From contig JADKGE010000001.1 in assembly GCA_016717115.1 (NCBI GenBank), positions 806,001-870,000 on the forward strand: a DNA stretch of 64,000 bases. The letters are read 5' to 3'. Below the pieces are notes generated by a model that was given only the letters and a program-made list of their open reading frames with translations, was not told the DNA's origin and made no database searches. How positions within the stretch are numbered: position 1 is the first letter of the stretch; each line of letters begins with the position of its first letter. Below, one piece after another: positions 40,213 through 47,317 of the stretch. Origin of the DNA: Actinomycetota bacterium (GTDB taxonomy: Bacteria; Actinomycetota; Actinomycetes; S36-B12). The position numbers and the translations under genes are program-made.

Positions 40213-40773
40213 GTGAACAAGGCTGAACTTATTGATGCGGTGGCTGCACGATTCGACCACAGCAAGCGCGACGTCACCGAGATCGTCGAGGCCTTCCTTG
40301 ACGAGACCAAGAAGGCCGTTGTGCGTGGCGAGAAGGTTGCGGTGAGCGGCTTCGGCGTCTTCGAGAGCCAGGCCCGCAAGGCGCGCCTCGGCCGCAACCC
40401 GCGTACTGGCGAGACCGTGAAGATCAAGGCCACCAAGCTGCCGAAGTTCCGCCCGGGCGCGGAGTTCAAGGCCGTGGTGTCGGGTGCGAAGAAGATCGTC
40501 GCGAAGGCGCCGGTCAAGAAGGCTGCTCCCGTGAAGAAGGCAGCGCCGGTCAAGAAGGCCGCTCCCGTGAAGAAGGCAGCGCCGGTCAAGAAGGCCGCTC
40601 CCGTGAAGAAGGCAGCGCCGGTCAAGAAGGCCGCTCCCGTGAAGAAGGCAGCGCCGGTCAAGAAGGCCGCTCCCGTGAAGAAGGCAGCGCCGGTCAAGAA
40701 GGCCGCTCCCGTGAAGAAGGCAGCGCCGGTCAAGAAGGCCGCCCCCGCCAAGAAGGCCGTGGCCAAGAAGTAG
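40213..40773 (+). CDS. hup: HU-type DNA-binding protein with Lys/Ala/Pro repeat tail
   Basis: The first 92 residues are a complete HU domain (NKAELIDAVAARFDHSKRDV, SGFGVFESQARKAR, GRNPRTGETVKIKATKLPKFRPGAEFK). The rest (93-186) is a basic tail of repeated PVKKAA units, like the long-tailed HupB/HupS nucleoid proteins of actinobacteria, where the tail binds and compacts DNA and is often modified. The tail is encoded by a 36-bp tandem repeat. The start is GTG with GGAGGGG upstream; a small CCCT-CCGG-AGGG hairpin and TTTT cover that site. A TAGATT box at 40153 is the likely promoter. Confidence 0.92.
   Translation: MNKAELIDAVAARFDHSKRDVTEIVEAFLDETKKAVVRGEKVAVSGFGVFESQARKARLGRNPRTGETVKIKATKLPKFRPGAEFKAVVSGAKKIVAKAPVKKAAPVKKAAPVKKAAPVKKAAPVKKAAPVKKAAPVKKAAPVKKAAPVKKAAPVKKAAPVKKAAPVKKAAPVKKAAPAKKAVAKK
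40507..40758 (+). repeat. 36-bp coding tandem repeat in hup
   Basis: The unit begins GCGCCGGTCAAGAAGGC and encodes APVKKAAPVKKA. Seven units fill 40507-40758: units 2-6 (40543-40722) are identical, unit 1 differs by one synonymous base and unit 7 diverges (PAKKA). Such exact DNA repeats can change copy number by slippage. Confidence 0.9.
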
Positions 40774-40802
40774 TCCCACCGCATCACTTCCCCGATGTTC
40801 CC

Positions 40803-40831
40803 GAGGCCCCCCGTCGTTGACGGGGGGCCTC
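40803..40831 (+). terminator. Hairpin after hup, convergent with cofC
   Basis: GAGGCCCCCCGTC and GACGGGGGGCCTC pair perfectly around GTT, 29 bases after the hup stop and 10 bases beyond the cofC stop. It can serve both strands. Confidence 0.7.
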
Positions 40832-40841
40832 GATCATCGGG

Positions 40842-41525
40842 CTAGGTCGGCCCCGGACTGTCACCGCGCGTGGCCGCCTGCGTGTGGGGACCCACGCCCA
40901 TGGCCCGTGCCTGCGCCAGATCCGTCGCCGTGTCGACGTCACGACGGACCGCGCGCAGCCCCGGAAGGTCGCCGTGTCGGTCGACCAGGTCCGCTGCCCC
41001 AGCGATCCGATGGGCCGCGCGGGACGACGGCCCGAAGGCAGGCTCGGCCAAGCCGCCTCGGGCGGTCATCCACATCGTCGTGCCGGTCCCGTCGAGGTCG
41101 GCCAGGAACGACACGGGATAGCGGGCGGCGAGGTCGAGGGCCAGGCCCATGGCTGCCGGTGTCGCCGAAGGAAGGTCGGATACCACGACGGCGATCCCGG
41201 ACTCACCGGCGAAGTGTCGCGCCGCGTGGGCAGCGGCCGCGTTGATGCCCGGGTGTCCGGCGTCGCTGACCACAGCGCACCCGTGGTCCGTTGCCCATGA
41301 GCCGACGAGCGGGTCGGATGTCGTGACGACGACCAGGGACACGCGGTCACAGGCGCGAGCCGCAAGCACCGTGTCCTGGAAGAACGCCAGGGCGAGGACG
41401 CCTGTGCCCCGCGACCCGTCAGCGCTCATGCGGGACTTGGCCGCCGCCAGCCCTTTCACCGGGATGACGATGGTCCATGACGACTGCTCCGGGCCGGTGA
41501 TCGTCACTGTGCCATCCTTTCGCAC
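40842..41525 (-). CDS. cofC: 2-phospholactate / phosphoenolpyruvate guanylyltransferase (F420 synthesis)
   Basis: CofC (FbiD) activates phospholactate or phosphoenolpyruvate with GTP to make the precursor of coenzyme F420. The 227 residues have the nucleotidyltransferase start WTIVIPVKGLAAAKSRM, VVVTTSDPLVGSWA, GINAAAAHAA, VVVSDLPSATP and a C-terminal DVDTATDLAQA. The family and its place beside gpsA and hup match mycobacteria. The start is GTG; a second GTG four codons later in VTITG is an alternative. It implies that F420 is made in this organism. Confidence 0.88.
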   Translation of the reverse strand: MRKDGTVTITGPEQSSWTIVIPVKGLAAAKSRMSADGSRGTGVLALAFFQDTVLAARACDRVSLVVVTTSDPLVGSWATDHGCAVVSDAGHPGINAAAAHAARHFAGESGIAVVVSDLPSATPAAMGLALDLAARYPVSFLADLDGTGTTMWMTARGGLAEPAFGPSSRAAHRIAGAADLVDRHGDLPGLRAVRRDVDTATDLAQARAMGVGPHTQAATRGDSPGPT

Positions 41526-41620
41526 CGTCGTGTCCGCGCGCCGGGTCAGGTTCCTTCAGGCGGGCCCGCAAGCCCGCGATTGGGGTTAGTCTCGCGGGGT
41601 CGGAGGGAGGCGGCCTGAGC

Positions 41621-42349
41621 ATGACGACGTACGTGCATCGACGAATGCGTCTGGGGTTGTCCTATCGCGTGACCGTCGCGATCCTGTGGCCGCTGATGCG
41701 ATCGATCGTCAGCTGGGAGTTCACCGGCACGGAGCGACTCACCCGGGCCGAAGGCGGCATCATCGTCGCACCCAACCACCTGTCGTGGTTCGATCCGCCC
41801 GTCGTGGCGTTCGCGTTGTGGGAGGCCGACCGTCCCCCTCGCTTCCTGGGCAAGGAGTCCGTCTTCCGCATCCCGGTCTTCGGGAAGATCATCAAGCATG
41901 CCGGTCAGATACCGGTGTACCGCAACACGCCCGAGGTGGCCGCCGCGATCAGGGACGCGCTTGCCGCGCTGGCGAAGGGGGAGTGCGTCGTCGTGTACCC
42001 CGAGGGCACGATCACCCGCGACGAGGGCCTGTGGCCCATGGCCGCCAAGACCGGTGCGGTGCGACTCGCCCTGACGTCGGGACGGCCGCTGTACCCGATG
42101 GCCCAGTGGGGAGCGCACGAGGTCATGCGTCCGTATGTCAAGGAGTTCAGGCTGTTGCCTCGCAAGCGGATCCGCATCGCCGTCGGCGAGCCCATCGACC
42201 TGTCGGATCTCGCCGATCGTCCGATCGACGCCGCGACCCTGGCCATCGGCGGGGATCGCCTCATGGACGCCATCACGGCGATGCTGGCGGTCATCCGTGA
42301 CGAGAAGCCGCCCTCGACGCGGATGGTGTTCCGGCGCGAGGAACAATGA
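41621..42349 (+). CDS. plsC: 1-acyl-sn-glycerol-3-phosphate acyltransferase
   Basis: A 242-residue lysophospholipid acyltransferase with the catalytic NHLSWFD (His53, Asp58), the FLGKESVFRIPVFGKII stretch and the substrate-binding VVYPEGTITRDEGLWPMAAKTG. It acylates lysophosphatidic acid to phosphatidic acid at the membrane. It precedes gpsA by 34 bases, and with plsX further on these cover phosphatidic acid synthesis. The ATG is preceded by GGAGGCGG. Confidence 0.88.
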   Translation: MTTYVHRRMRLGLSYRVTVAILWPLMRSIVSWEFTGTERLTRAEGGIIVAPNHLSWFDPPVVAFALWEADRPPRFLGKESVFRIPVFGKIIKHAGQIPVYRNTPEVAAAIRDALAALAKGECVVVYPEGTITRDEGLWPMAAKTGAVRLALTSGRPLYPMAQWGAHEVMRPYVKEFRLLPRKRIRIAVGEPIDLSDLADRPIDAATLAIGGDRLMDAITAMLAVIRDEKPPSTRMVFRREEQ

Positions 42350-42383
42350 GCGGCTCGCCCATCCACTGCCAAAGGGAGTCCTG

Positions 42384-43394
42384 ATGTCACGTGTCGCGAT
42401 CATGGGAAGCGGCTCCTGGGGCACCTCGTTCGGCATGGTGCTGGCCGACGGCGGCAACGACGTCGTCATCTGGGGTCGCAATCCGGACGTGGCCGCCGAC
42501 ATCAACATCCGGCACCGCAACGACGCCTACCATCCCGACATCGACCTGCCGGAGCGGCTGACGGCCACTACCGTGCCTGCGCAGGCCCTCGCCGAGGCCG
42601 ACATCGTCGTGCTCGCCGTTCCCGCCCAGGTGCTGCGTCAGAACCTCGCCACGTGGGGGGAGAGCATCGAGGCCGATGCCGTGCTGGTGAGCCTCATGAA
42701 GGGCATCGAGCTCGGGACCACCAAGCGGATGAGCGAGGTGATCGGCGAGGCGGCCGGCGCGCCGGAGAGTCGCGTTGCAGTCGTCTCCGGGCCGAACCTG
42801 GCTCGCGAGATCGCGCAACGCCAGCCAGCGGCCACCACCGTCGCCTGCTCCGACGAGCACAGTGCGCGCCGCCTCCAGGACGCATGCACGACCAACTACT
42901 TCCGCCCCTACTGGACGACGGACGTCATCGGGACCGAGATCGGCGGCGCCGTCAAGAACGTCATCGCCCTCGCCAACGGGATCGCGGCCGGCATGGGGCT
43001 CGGCGAGAACTCGCAGGCGTCACTGATCACCCGAGGCCTGGCCGAGATGGCCCGCCTCGGTGTCGCGCTCGGCGCCGACCCCCTCACCTTCCAGGGTCTG
43101 GCAGGCGTGGGTGACCTCGTCGCCACGTGCCAGTCGCCGCTGTCGCGTAATCGCACGTTCGGTTTCAACCTGGGCCAGGGGCTGTCGGTCGAGGAGACGA
43201 TTGCGGCAACGAAGCAGACCTGCGAGGGGTTCAAGAGCTGCGAGCCGATTCTCGCGCTGGGGCGCGACAACGGGGTCGACATGCCCATCACTGAGCAAGT
43301 GGTCGAGGTCGTTCACCACGGCCGGTCCCCGAAGGAGATGGTGAGGGCGTTCATGTCGCGCGACACGAAGTCGGAGAGCCGGCTGAGCGACTAG
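42384..43394 (+). CDS. gpsA: Glycerol-3-phosphate dehydrogenase [NAD(P)+]
   Basis: GpsA reduces dihydroxyacetone phosphate to sn-glycerol-3-phosphate for phospholipids. The 336-residue protein starts VAIMGSGSWGTSFGMVLADGG (Rossmann motif), with LVSLMKGIELG, VVSGPNLAREIA, IGGAVKNVIALANGIAAGMG (catalytic Lys), GLAGVGDLVATCQSPLSRNR and a normal C-terminus. The ATG at 42384 has AAAGGGAG before it; the open frame upstream lies in plsC. It forms an operon with plsC. Confidence 0.95.
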   Translation: MSRVAIMGSGSWGTSFGMVLADGGNDVVIWGRNPDVAADINIRHRNDAYHPDIDLPERLTATTVPAQALAEADIVVLAVPAQVLRQNLATWGESIEADAVLVSLMKGIELGTTKRMSEVIGEAAGAPESRVAVVSGPNLAREIAQRQPAATTVACSDEHSARRLQDACTTNYFRPYWTTDVIGTEIGGAVKNVIALANGIAAGMGLGENSQASLITRGLAEMARLGVALGADPLTFQGLAGVGDLVATCQSPLSRNRTFGFNLGQGLSVEETIAATKQTCEGFKSCEPILALGRDNGVDMPITEQVVEVVHHGRSPKEMVRAFMSRDTKSESRLSD

Positions 43395-44428
43395 CCACCC
43401 GCCCGAAGGGCATGATCGAGGTCGGTCCACAGGTCACCGGCGTCCTCAATGCCGAACGAGAGACGCACGAGCCCGACCGGCACCCGCTGGCTCTCCAGTG
43501 GCCACCGCCGTCTCCTCTCGAGCAGCGACTCCACCCCGCCGAGGCTGGTCGCGAACGTCCAGACCCGGACCTCGCGGCACAGGGCATCGGCAGCGTCAGC
43601 GCCGCCCGCGACGTCGATGGCGGCGATCGTCCCGAAGCCCGGGTAGCGGACCCTTTCGACGTTGGGATGGCCGGTCAGCCGATCGCTGACAAGGCGAGCC
43701 GTCTCCTGGCCGCGCGCGACCCGCAGTGCCAAGGTGCGCAGACCCCGCAGCGCGAGGTAGCAGTCGAAGGCACTGGGCACGGCGCCGAGGAGTACCCGCC
43801 GGCCCCGCAGCCGTTCGGCCAGACCCGCGTCGGCGGCCACGAGGGCCCCCAAGATCAGGTCGGAGTGGCCGCTGAGTGCCTTCGTCACGCTGTGCAGGAC
43901 GATGTCGGCCCCGAGGTCGAGCGGCGTCTGGAGGATCGGCGTCGCGAACGTGTTGTCGACCAGGACCAGCGTGCCGGCGGCGTGGGCCCCCTCAATGCAG
44001 GCCGGCAGGTCGGCCACCTGCAGTGTGGGATTCGTCGGCGACTCCAGCCACAGCAGGCTCGCCCCCTGACATGCCGCCAGGACGGCTGCGGTGTCGTCGG
44101 CCTCCACGATCCTCAGGGCGATCCGGTCGATCGTGTCCAGTTCCCGCAAGCGTGCGGCGACGCCCGTGTAGGCGGCGCTCGGCGCGACCACCACTCCTCC
44201 GGGCGGCACGAGGTCCATCACCGCGTTTGCCGCCCCCATCCCCGAGGAGAACGCGATCGCCGTGCCGTGCTCGAGGGCGCCAAGCGCCTCCTCGAGGGCC
44301 GTCGTGGTGGGTGCCTCCTCGCGGGCGTACTCGATGCTGCCGCCGCCGTGAAAGGCCGACGCAGGGACGATCGGCTGGTTCAGTGGCTGGCCCGGTTCCG
44401 CCGGGGGACGGCCCGAGCGGACGACCAC
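43391..44428 (-). CDS. Trans-sulfuration-type PLP enzyme (cystathionine gamma-synthase/lyase family)
   Basis: The protein is 345 residues and belongs to the Cys/Met metabolism PLP family: AFSSGMGAANAVMD, APSAAYTGVAARL, LWLESPTNPTLQVADL, VDNTFATPILQTPLDLGAD, and HSVTKALSGHSDLILG with the PLP-binding Lys. It may make or cleave cystathionine or act on methionine. It is shorter than the usual 380-400 residues. The first usable start is GTG 44428, but the frame upstream reads plausible protein (DDRSLSIDT), and a leaderless-looking GTG at 44493 is out of frame by one base, so the 5' end may hold an indel. It is divergent from ddl. Confidence 0.78.
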   Translation of the reverse strand: MVVRSGRPPAEPGQPLNQPIVPASAFHGGGSIEYAREEAPTTTALEEALGALEHGTAIAFSSGMGAANAVMDLVPPGGVVVAPSAAYTGVAARLRELDTIDRIALRIVEADDTAAVLAACQGASLLWLESPTNPTLQVADLPACIEGAHAAGTLVLVDNTFATPILQTPLDLGADIVLHSVTKALSGHSDLILGALVAADAGLAERLRGRRVLLGAVPSAFDCYLALRGLRTLALRVARGQETARLVSDRLTGHPNVERVRYPGFGTIAAIDVAGGADAADALCREVRVWTFATSLGGVESLLERRRRWPLESQRVPVGLVRLSFGIEDAGDLWTDLDHALRAGG

Positions 44429-44529
44429 GGTGTCGATGGACAGGGATCTGTCGTCGGGGGATCCGGCGGGGTTCGGCGGGGCGTCGTCGGCACAGGCCGA
44501 CCCTAGCCGCCGTCGAGGGCGTCGGGGGA

Positions 44530-44541
44530 TACGGTCGTACC
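44530..44541 (+). promoter_or_regulatory. -10 box of ddl, leaderless start
   Basis: TACGGT at 44530-44535 is followed by six bases and the GTG of ddl. On the other strand TAGGGT at 44500-44505 is the matching box for the divergent PLP enzyme. Confidence 0.55.
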
Positions 44542-45591
44542 GTGAAGCCGATTCGCGTGGCCGTGCTGCTCGGTGGTAGGAGCAGCGAGCACTCCATCTC
44601 CTGCATCAGTGCGCGATCGATCGTCGACGCCCTCGATCCGGATCGGTATTCCGTCTCGGTGGTGGGCATCGGTCGAGACGGACGATGGGTGCGCGATGCG
44701 GATGGAGGGCTGGGGATCCTCTCGCAGGACGGACCGCTGCCCGAGGTGTCGGCCCACGCGCCGGCGGCCGACATCGCTGCCAGCCTCGACGTGGACGTCG
44801 TCTTCCCGGTCCTGCACGGTCCTTGGGGGGAGGACGGATCGATCCAGGGCCTGCTCGAGACGGTCGGCGTGCCCTACGTGGGCTCGGGCATCCTGTCCTC
44901 GGCGGTGTCGATGGACAAGGGCTTCATGAAGGGCGCGCTGGCCGGCTCAGGGCTCGACGTCGGTCGCTACGTCGTCGCTACCGACAAGGAATGGCGCACC
45001 GACCCGGCGCGAGTGCTGGCCCGCATCGAGGCGCTGGGACTGCCCGTTTTCGTCAAGCCGGCACGTGCAGGATCGTCGCTCGGCATCGTCAAGGTGGGTC
45101 ATGCCGACGGTCTGCGCGCCGCCATCGAGTCGGCTCGCAAGCACGATCCGCGGATCATCGTCGAGGCGGCCGTTCTGGGCGCCCGCGAGATCGAGTGCGG
45201 CGTGCTGGTCGACGCCGACGGCATCCCGCACGCGAGTCGGTGCGCGGAGATCATCGTCAACGAGCGGCACGAGTTCTACGACTTCGAGGCGAAGTACCTG
45301 GACGACTCGGCCACCCTGGTCGTGCCCGCGCAGCTGCCTCCGGAGGTGGAGGAGCGGGTGCGAGGCATGGCCGTCACGGCCTTCGAGGCACTCGACTGCG
45401 ACGGCCTGGCCCGCGCCGACTTCTTCGTCAGGGCCGACCACTCCGTCGTGATCAACGAGGTGAACACGATGCCGGGATTCACCTCGATCTCGATGTACCC
45501 GCGCATGTGGGAGGCCACCGGAGTGGCGTACCCCGACCTGGTCGACCGCCTGGTGTCGGATGCGCTGCGCAAGGGCACCGGCCTGCACTGA
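44542..45591 (+). CDS. ddl: D-alanine--D-alanine ligase
   Basis: Ddl makes D-Ala-D-Ala for peptidoglycan with ATP. The 349-residue ATP-grasp protein has IRVAVLLGGRSSEHSISCISA, PVLHGPWGEDGSIQGLLE, PYVGSGILSSAVSMDKGFMK, LPVFVKPARAGSSLGIVKV, EFYDFEAKYLDDSATLVVPA and INEVNTMPGFTSISMYP. The GTG was chosen because of the -10 box six bases upstream and the normal N-terminus; the frame is open for 222 codons upstream as antisense of the PLP enzyme. It converges with the RAM-domain gene. Confidence 0.95.
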   Translation: MKPIRVAVLLGGRSSEHSISCISARSIVDALDPDRYSVSVVGIGRDGRWVRDADGGLGILSQDGPLPEVSAHAPAADIAASLDVDVVFPVLHGPWGEDGSIQGLLETVGVPYVGSGILSSAVSMDKGFMKGALAGSGLDVGRYVVATDKEWRTDPARVLARIEALGLPVFVKPARAGSSLGIVKVGHADGLRAAIESARKHDPRIIVEAAVLGAREIECGVLVDADGIPHASRCAEIIVNERHEFYDFEAKYLDDSATLVVPAQLPPEVEERVRGMAVTAFEALDCDGLARADFFVRADHSVVINEVNTMPGFTSISMYPRMWEATGVAYPDLVDRLVSDALRKGTGLH

Positions 45592-45609
45592 CCGGCGGCC
45601 ACGGTGGTG

Positions 45610-45846
45610 CTAGAGATTGACCACCGGGCACGTGAGAGTGCGCGTGATGCCGGCGACGGCCTGGATCCTGGCCACCACGAGCTTGCCCAACTCATCCATG
45701 GTGCGAGCCTCAGCACGCACGATCACGTCGTAGGGACCCGTGACGTCCTCGGCGAGGGTCACGCCCGGGATGTCGCGGATCGCCTGGACGACCGTCGCCG
45801 CCTTGCCGACCTCTGTCTGTATCAGCACGTACGCCTGAACCGTCAT
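45610..45846 (-). CDS. Lrp/AsnC ligand-binding (RAM) domain protein
   Basis: A 78-residue protein that is only the RAM domain of Lrp/AsnC regulators: VQAYVLIQTEVGKAATVVQAI, GVTLAEDVTGPYDVIVRAEA, LGKLVVARIQAVAGITRTLTC. It lacks a DNA-binding helix-turn-helix. Stand-alone RAM proteins bind amino acids and may act by joining full-length Lrp proteins. The ATG follows a TAGTCT box by seven bases on the minus strand (45859-45854), a leaderless start. It is divergent from thiL with 19 bases between the starts. Confidence 0.85.
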   Translation of the reverse strand: MTVQAYVLIQTEVGKAATVVQAIRDIPGVTLAEDVTGPYDVIVRAEARTMDELGKLVVARIQAVAGITRTLTCPVVNL

Positions 45847-45865
45847 GCCTGCGAGACTAGCGATC

Positions 45866-46834
45866 ATGACCAACGACAGTGGTGGAACCTTGCAGGATGT
45901 CGGAGAGTTCGCCCTCATCGATCGCATCATCGATCCGGGTGACAGCGGGGCCCCCTTCGTGCTGGTGGGGCCGGGTGACGACACCGCCGTGGTCCTCGCT
46001 CCCGACGGGCGCGTGGTGATCACCTGCGACATGCTGGTCGAGGGCAGGCACTTTCGTCGCGACTGGTCGACGGCCATCGACGTGGGTCGGAAGGCCGCGG
46101 CGGCCTCGTTGGCCGATGTGGCCGCCATGGGAGCCCGGGCGACGTCGCTGGTCGTCTCGTTCGGTGCGCCCGGCGACCTGCCGGCGGTCTGGGCGGTCAG
46201 CTGCACTGCCGGCATCCGCGAGGAGGCGGCCATCGTCGGTGCCGTGATCGTCGGCGGGGACGTGGTCGAGGCGGCCCAGGTGGTCATCAGCGTCACGGCC
46301 CTCGGGGACCTCGAGGGCCGTGCGCCCGTGCTGCGCTCGGGTGCACGACCTGGGGATGTGCTGGCGATCGCGGGGAGGTTCGGGTGGTCAGCGGCCGGGC
46401 TGGCCCTTCTTCAGCGGGGTTTCAAGTCCCCCAAGGTGCTCGTCGATGCGCACCGATACCCGCAGCCGCCGTATGCCCGGGGCCCGGAAGCCGCGATCGC
46501 CGGGGCCACGTCGATGATCGACGTGAGCGACGGACTCGTGGCCGATGCCCGCCACGTTGCCGTGGCCTCCGGGGTCGACATAGCCATCGATACGTCAGCG
46601 TGGGAGATCCCCGAGCCCATGCAGGCCGCAGCGGCCGCCTACAACGTCGACCCCCGCGGCTGGATGCTGGCGGGTGGCGAGGACCACGCGCTCCTGGCCA
46701 CGTTCCCGGCGGATTCGCCGCTACCGACAGGGTTCGAGGCGATCGGGGCGGTACTGCCGTGCGCGGCGGAGCCGGCGGTCACGGTCGACGGGGTGCACCG
46801 CGACGAGGTGGGCGGCCACCGACACTTCTCCTAA
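45866..46834 (+). CDS. thiL: Thiamine-monophosphate kinase
   Basis: ThiL phosphorylates thiamine monophosphate to thiamine diphosphate, the cofactor that IlvB needs. The 322 residues show GEFALIDRIID, VLVGPGDDTAVV (metal-binding GDDxA), VITCDMLVEGRHFRRDW, KAAAASLADVAAMGA, MIDVSDGLVADARHVA and GGEDHALLATFP. I prefer the ATG at 45866; an ATG seven codons earlier would overlap the start of the divergent RAM gene. Confidence 0.92.
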   Translation: MTNDSGGTLQDVGEFALIDRIIDPGDSGAPFVLVGPGDDTAVVLAPDGRVVITCDMLVEGRHFRRDWSTAIDVGRKAAAASLADVAAMGARATSLVVSFGAPGDLPAVWAVSCTAGIREEAAIVGAVIVGGDVVEAAQVVISVTALGDLEGRAPVLRSGARPGDVLAIAGRFGWSAAGLALLQRGFKSPKVLVDAHRYPQPPYARGPEAAIAGATSMIDVSDGLVADARHVAVASGVDIAIDTSAWEIPEPMQAAAAAYNVDPRGWMLAGGEDHALLATFPADSPLPTGFEAIGAVLPCAAEPAVTVDGVHRDEVGGHRHFS

Positions 46835-46840
46835 CCCCTC

Positions 46841-46902
46841 GTCGAGTGGTGAGTTGTCGGGCTGCGGGGGCGCCGTCAGACCCCGACGACTCACCACTCG
46901 AC
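46841..46902. terminator. 21-bp inverted repeat between thiL and rpmB
   Basis: The arms 46841-46861 and 46882-46902 pair with one G-T mismatch around a 20-base loop. The outer nine bases (GTCGAGTGG and CCACTCGAC) equal those of the repeat at 25537-25598. It lies 6 bases after the thiL stop. Confidence 0.65.
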
Positions 46903-46915
46903 GGGGCGGGGGACA

Positions 46916-46955
46916 GGGAAGGGGCGCTGCCGATATGTCGGCAGCGCCCCTTCCC
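46916..46955. terminator. 18-bp perfect hairpin after rpmB
   Basis: The arms 46916-46933 and 46938-46955 (starting GGGAAGGGGCGCTGCC) are exact complements around TATG. It lies just past the rpmB stop on the minus strand. Confidence 0.7.
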
Positions 46956-46972
46956 TTCGTCTGTGGGGCCGC

Positions 46973-47161
46973 TCAGGCGCGGGCGACCTTCCCGGCCTTG
47001 AGGCAGGATGCGCAGACGTTCAGGCGCTTGGGGGTCCGACCGACCATCGCGCGAACCCGCTGGATGTTCGGGTTCCAGCGACGCTTGGTGCGGCGGTGCG
47101 AATGCGAGATGTTGTGCCCGAAGCTGGGGCTCTTTCCGCAGACGTCGCAGTTGGCAGCCAC
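46973..47161 (-). CDS. rpmB: 50S ribosomal protein L28
   Basis: The 62-residue protein reads AANCDVCGKSPSFGHNISHS, HRRTKRRWNPNIQRV, RLNVCASCLKAGKV, the L28 pattern with two CxxC pairs (the zinc-binding form). It is part of the large ribosomal subunit. The GTG start has AAAGGAG before it. A divergent DAK2 gene lies 156 bases away, as in many actinobacteria. Confidence 0.95.
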   Translation of the reverse strand: MAANCDVCGKSPSFGHNISHSHRRTKRRWNPNIQRVRAMVGRTPKRLNVCASCLKAGKVARA

Positions 47162-47241
47162 GGTGCACTCCTTTGGATGATGGTGCGTGAGGGACGGATG
47201 ACGTGCGGCTCGCCGCCCGATGGTGGGTGCCGCGAGGGTCA

Positions 47242-47271
47242 AGGGTAGCCGAGCGCCGGTCCGACTCCCAA
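47242..47271 (-). promoter_or_regulatory. Probable rpmB promoter
   Basis: On the minus strand TTGGGA and TACCCT are 18 bases apart, close to a sigma-70-type -35/-10 pair, about 80 bases before rpmB. Confidence 0.45.
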
Positions 47272-47317
47272 ATTGAGGGTACGGTCGGAGGGTTGACGCA
47301 ACGGCAGGGAGGGAGCC

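Noticed and set aside
40507..40758. Regular 36-bp repeats considered as a CRISPR array
   Set aside because: The units are directly adjacent with no unique spacers and encode the HU tail in frame; no cas genes are present.
43876..44541. 222 extra codons upstream of ddl in frame
   Set aside because: Antisense to the PLP enzyme; a -10 box and a normal Ddl N-terminus place the start at 44542.
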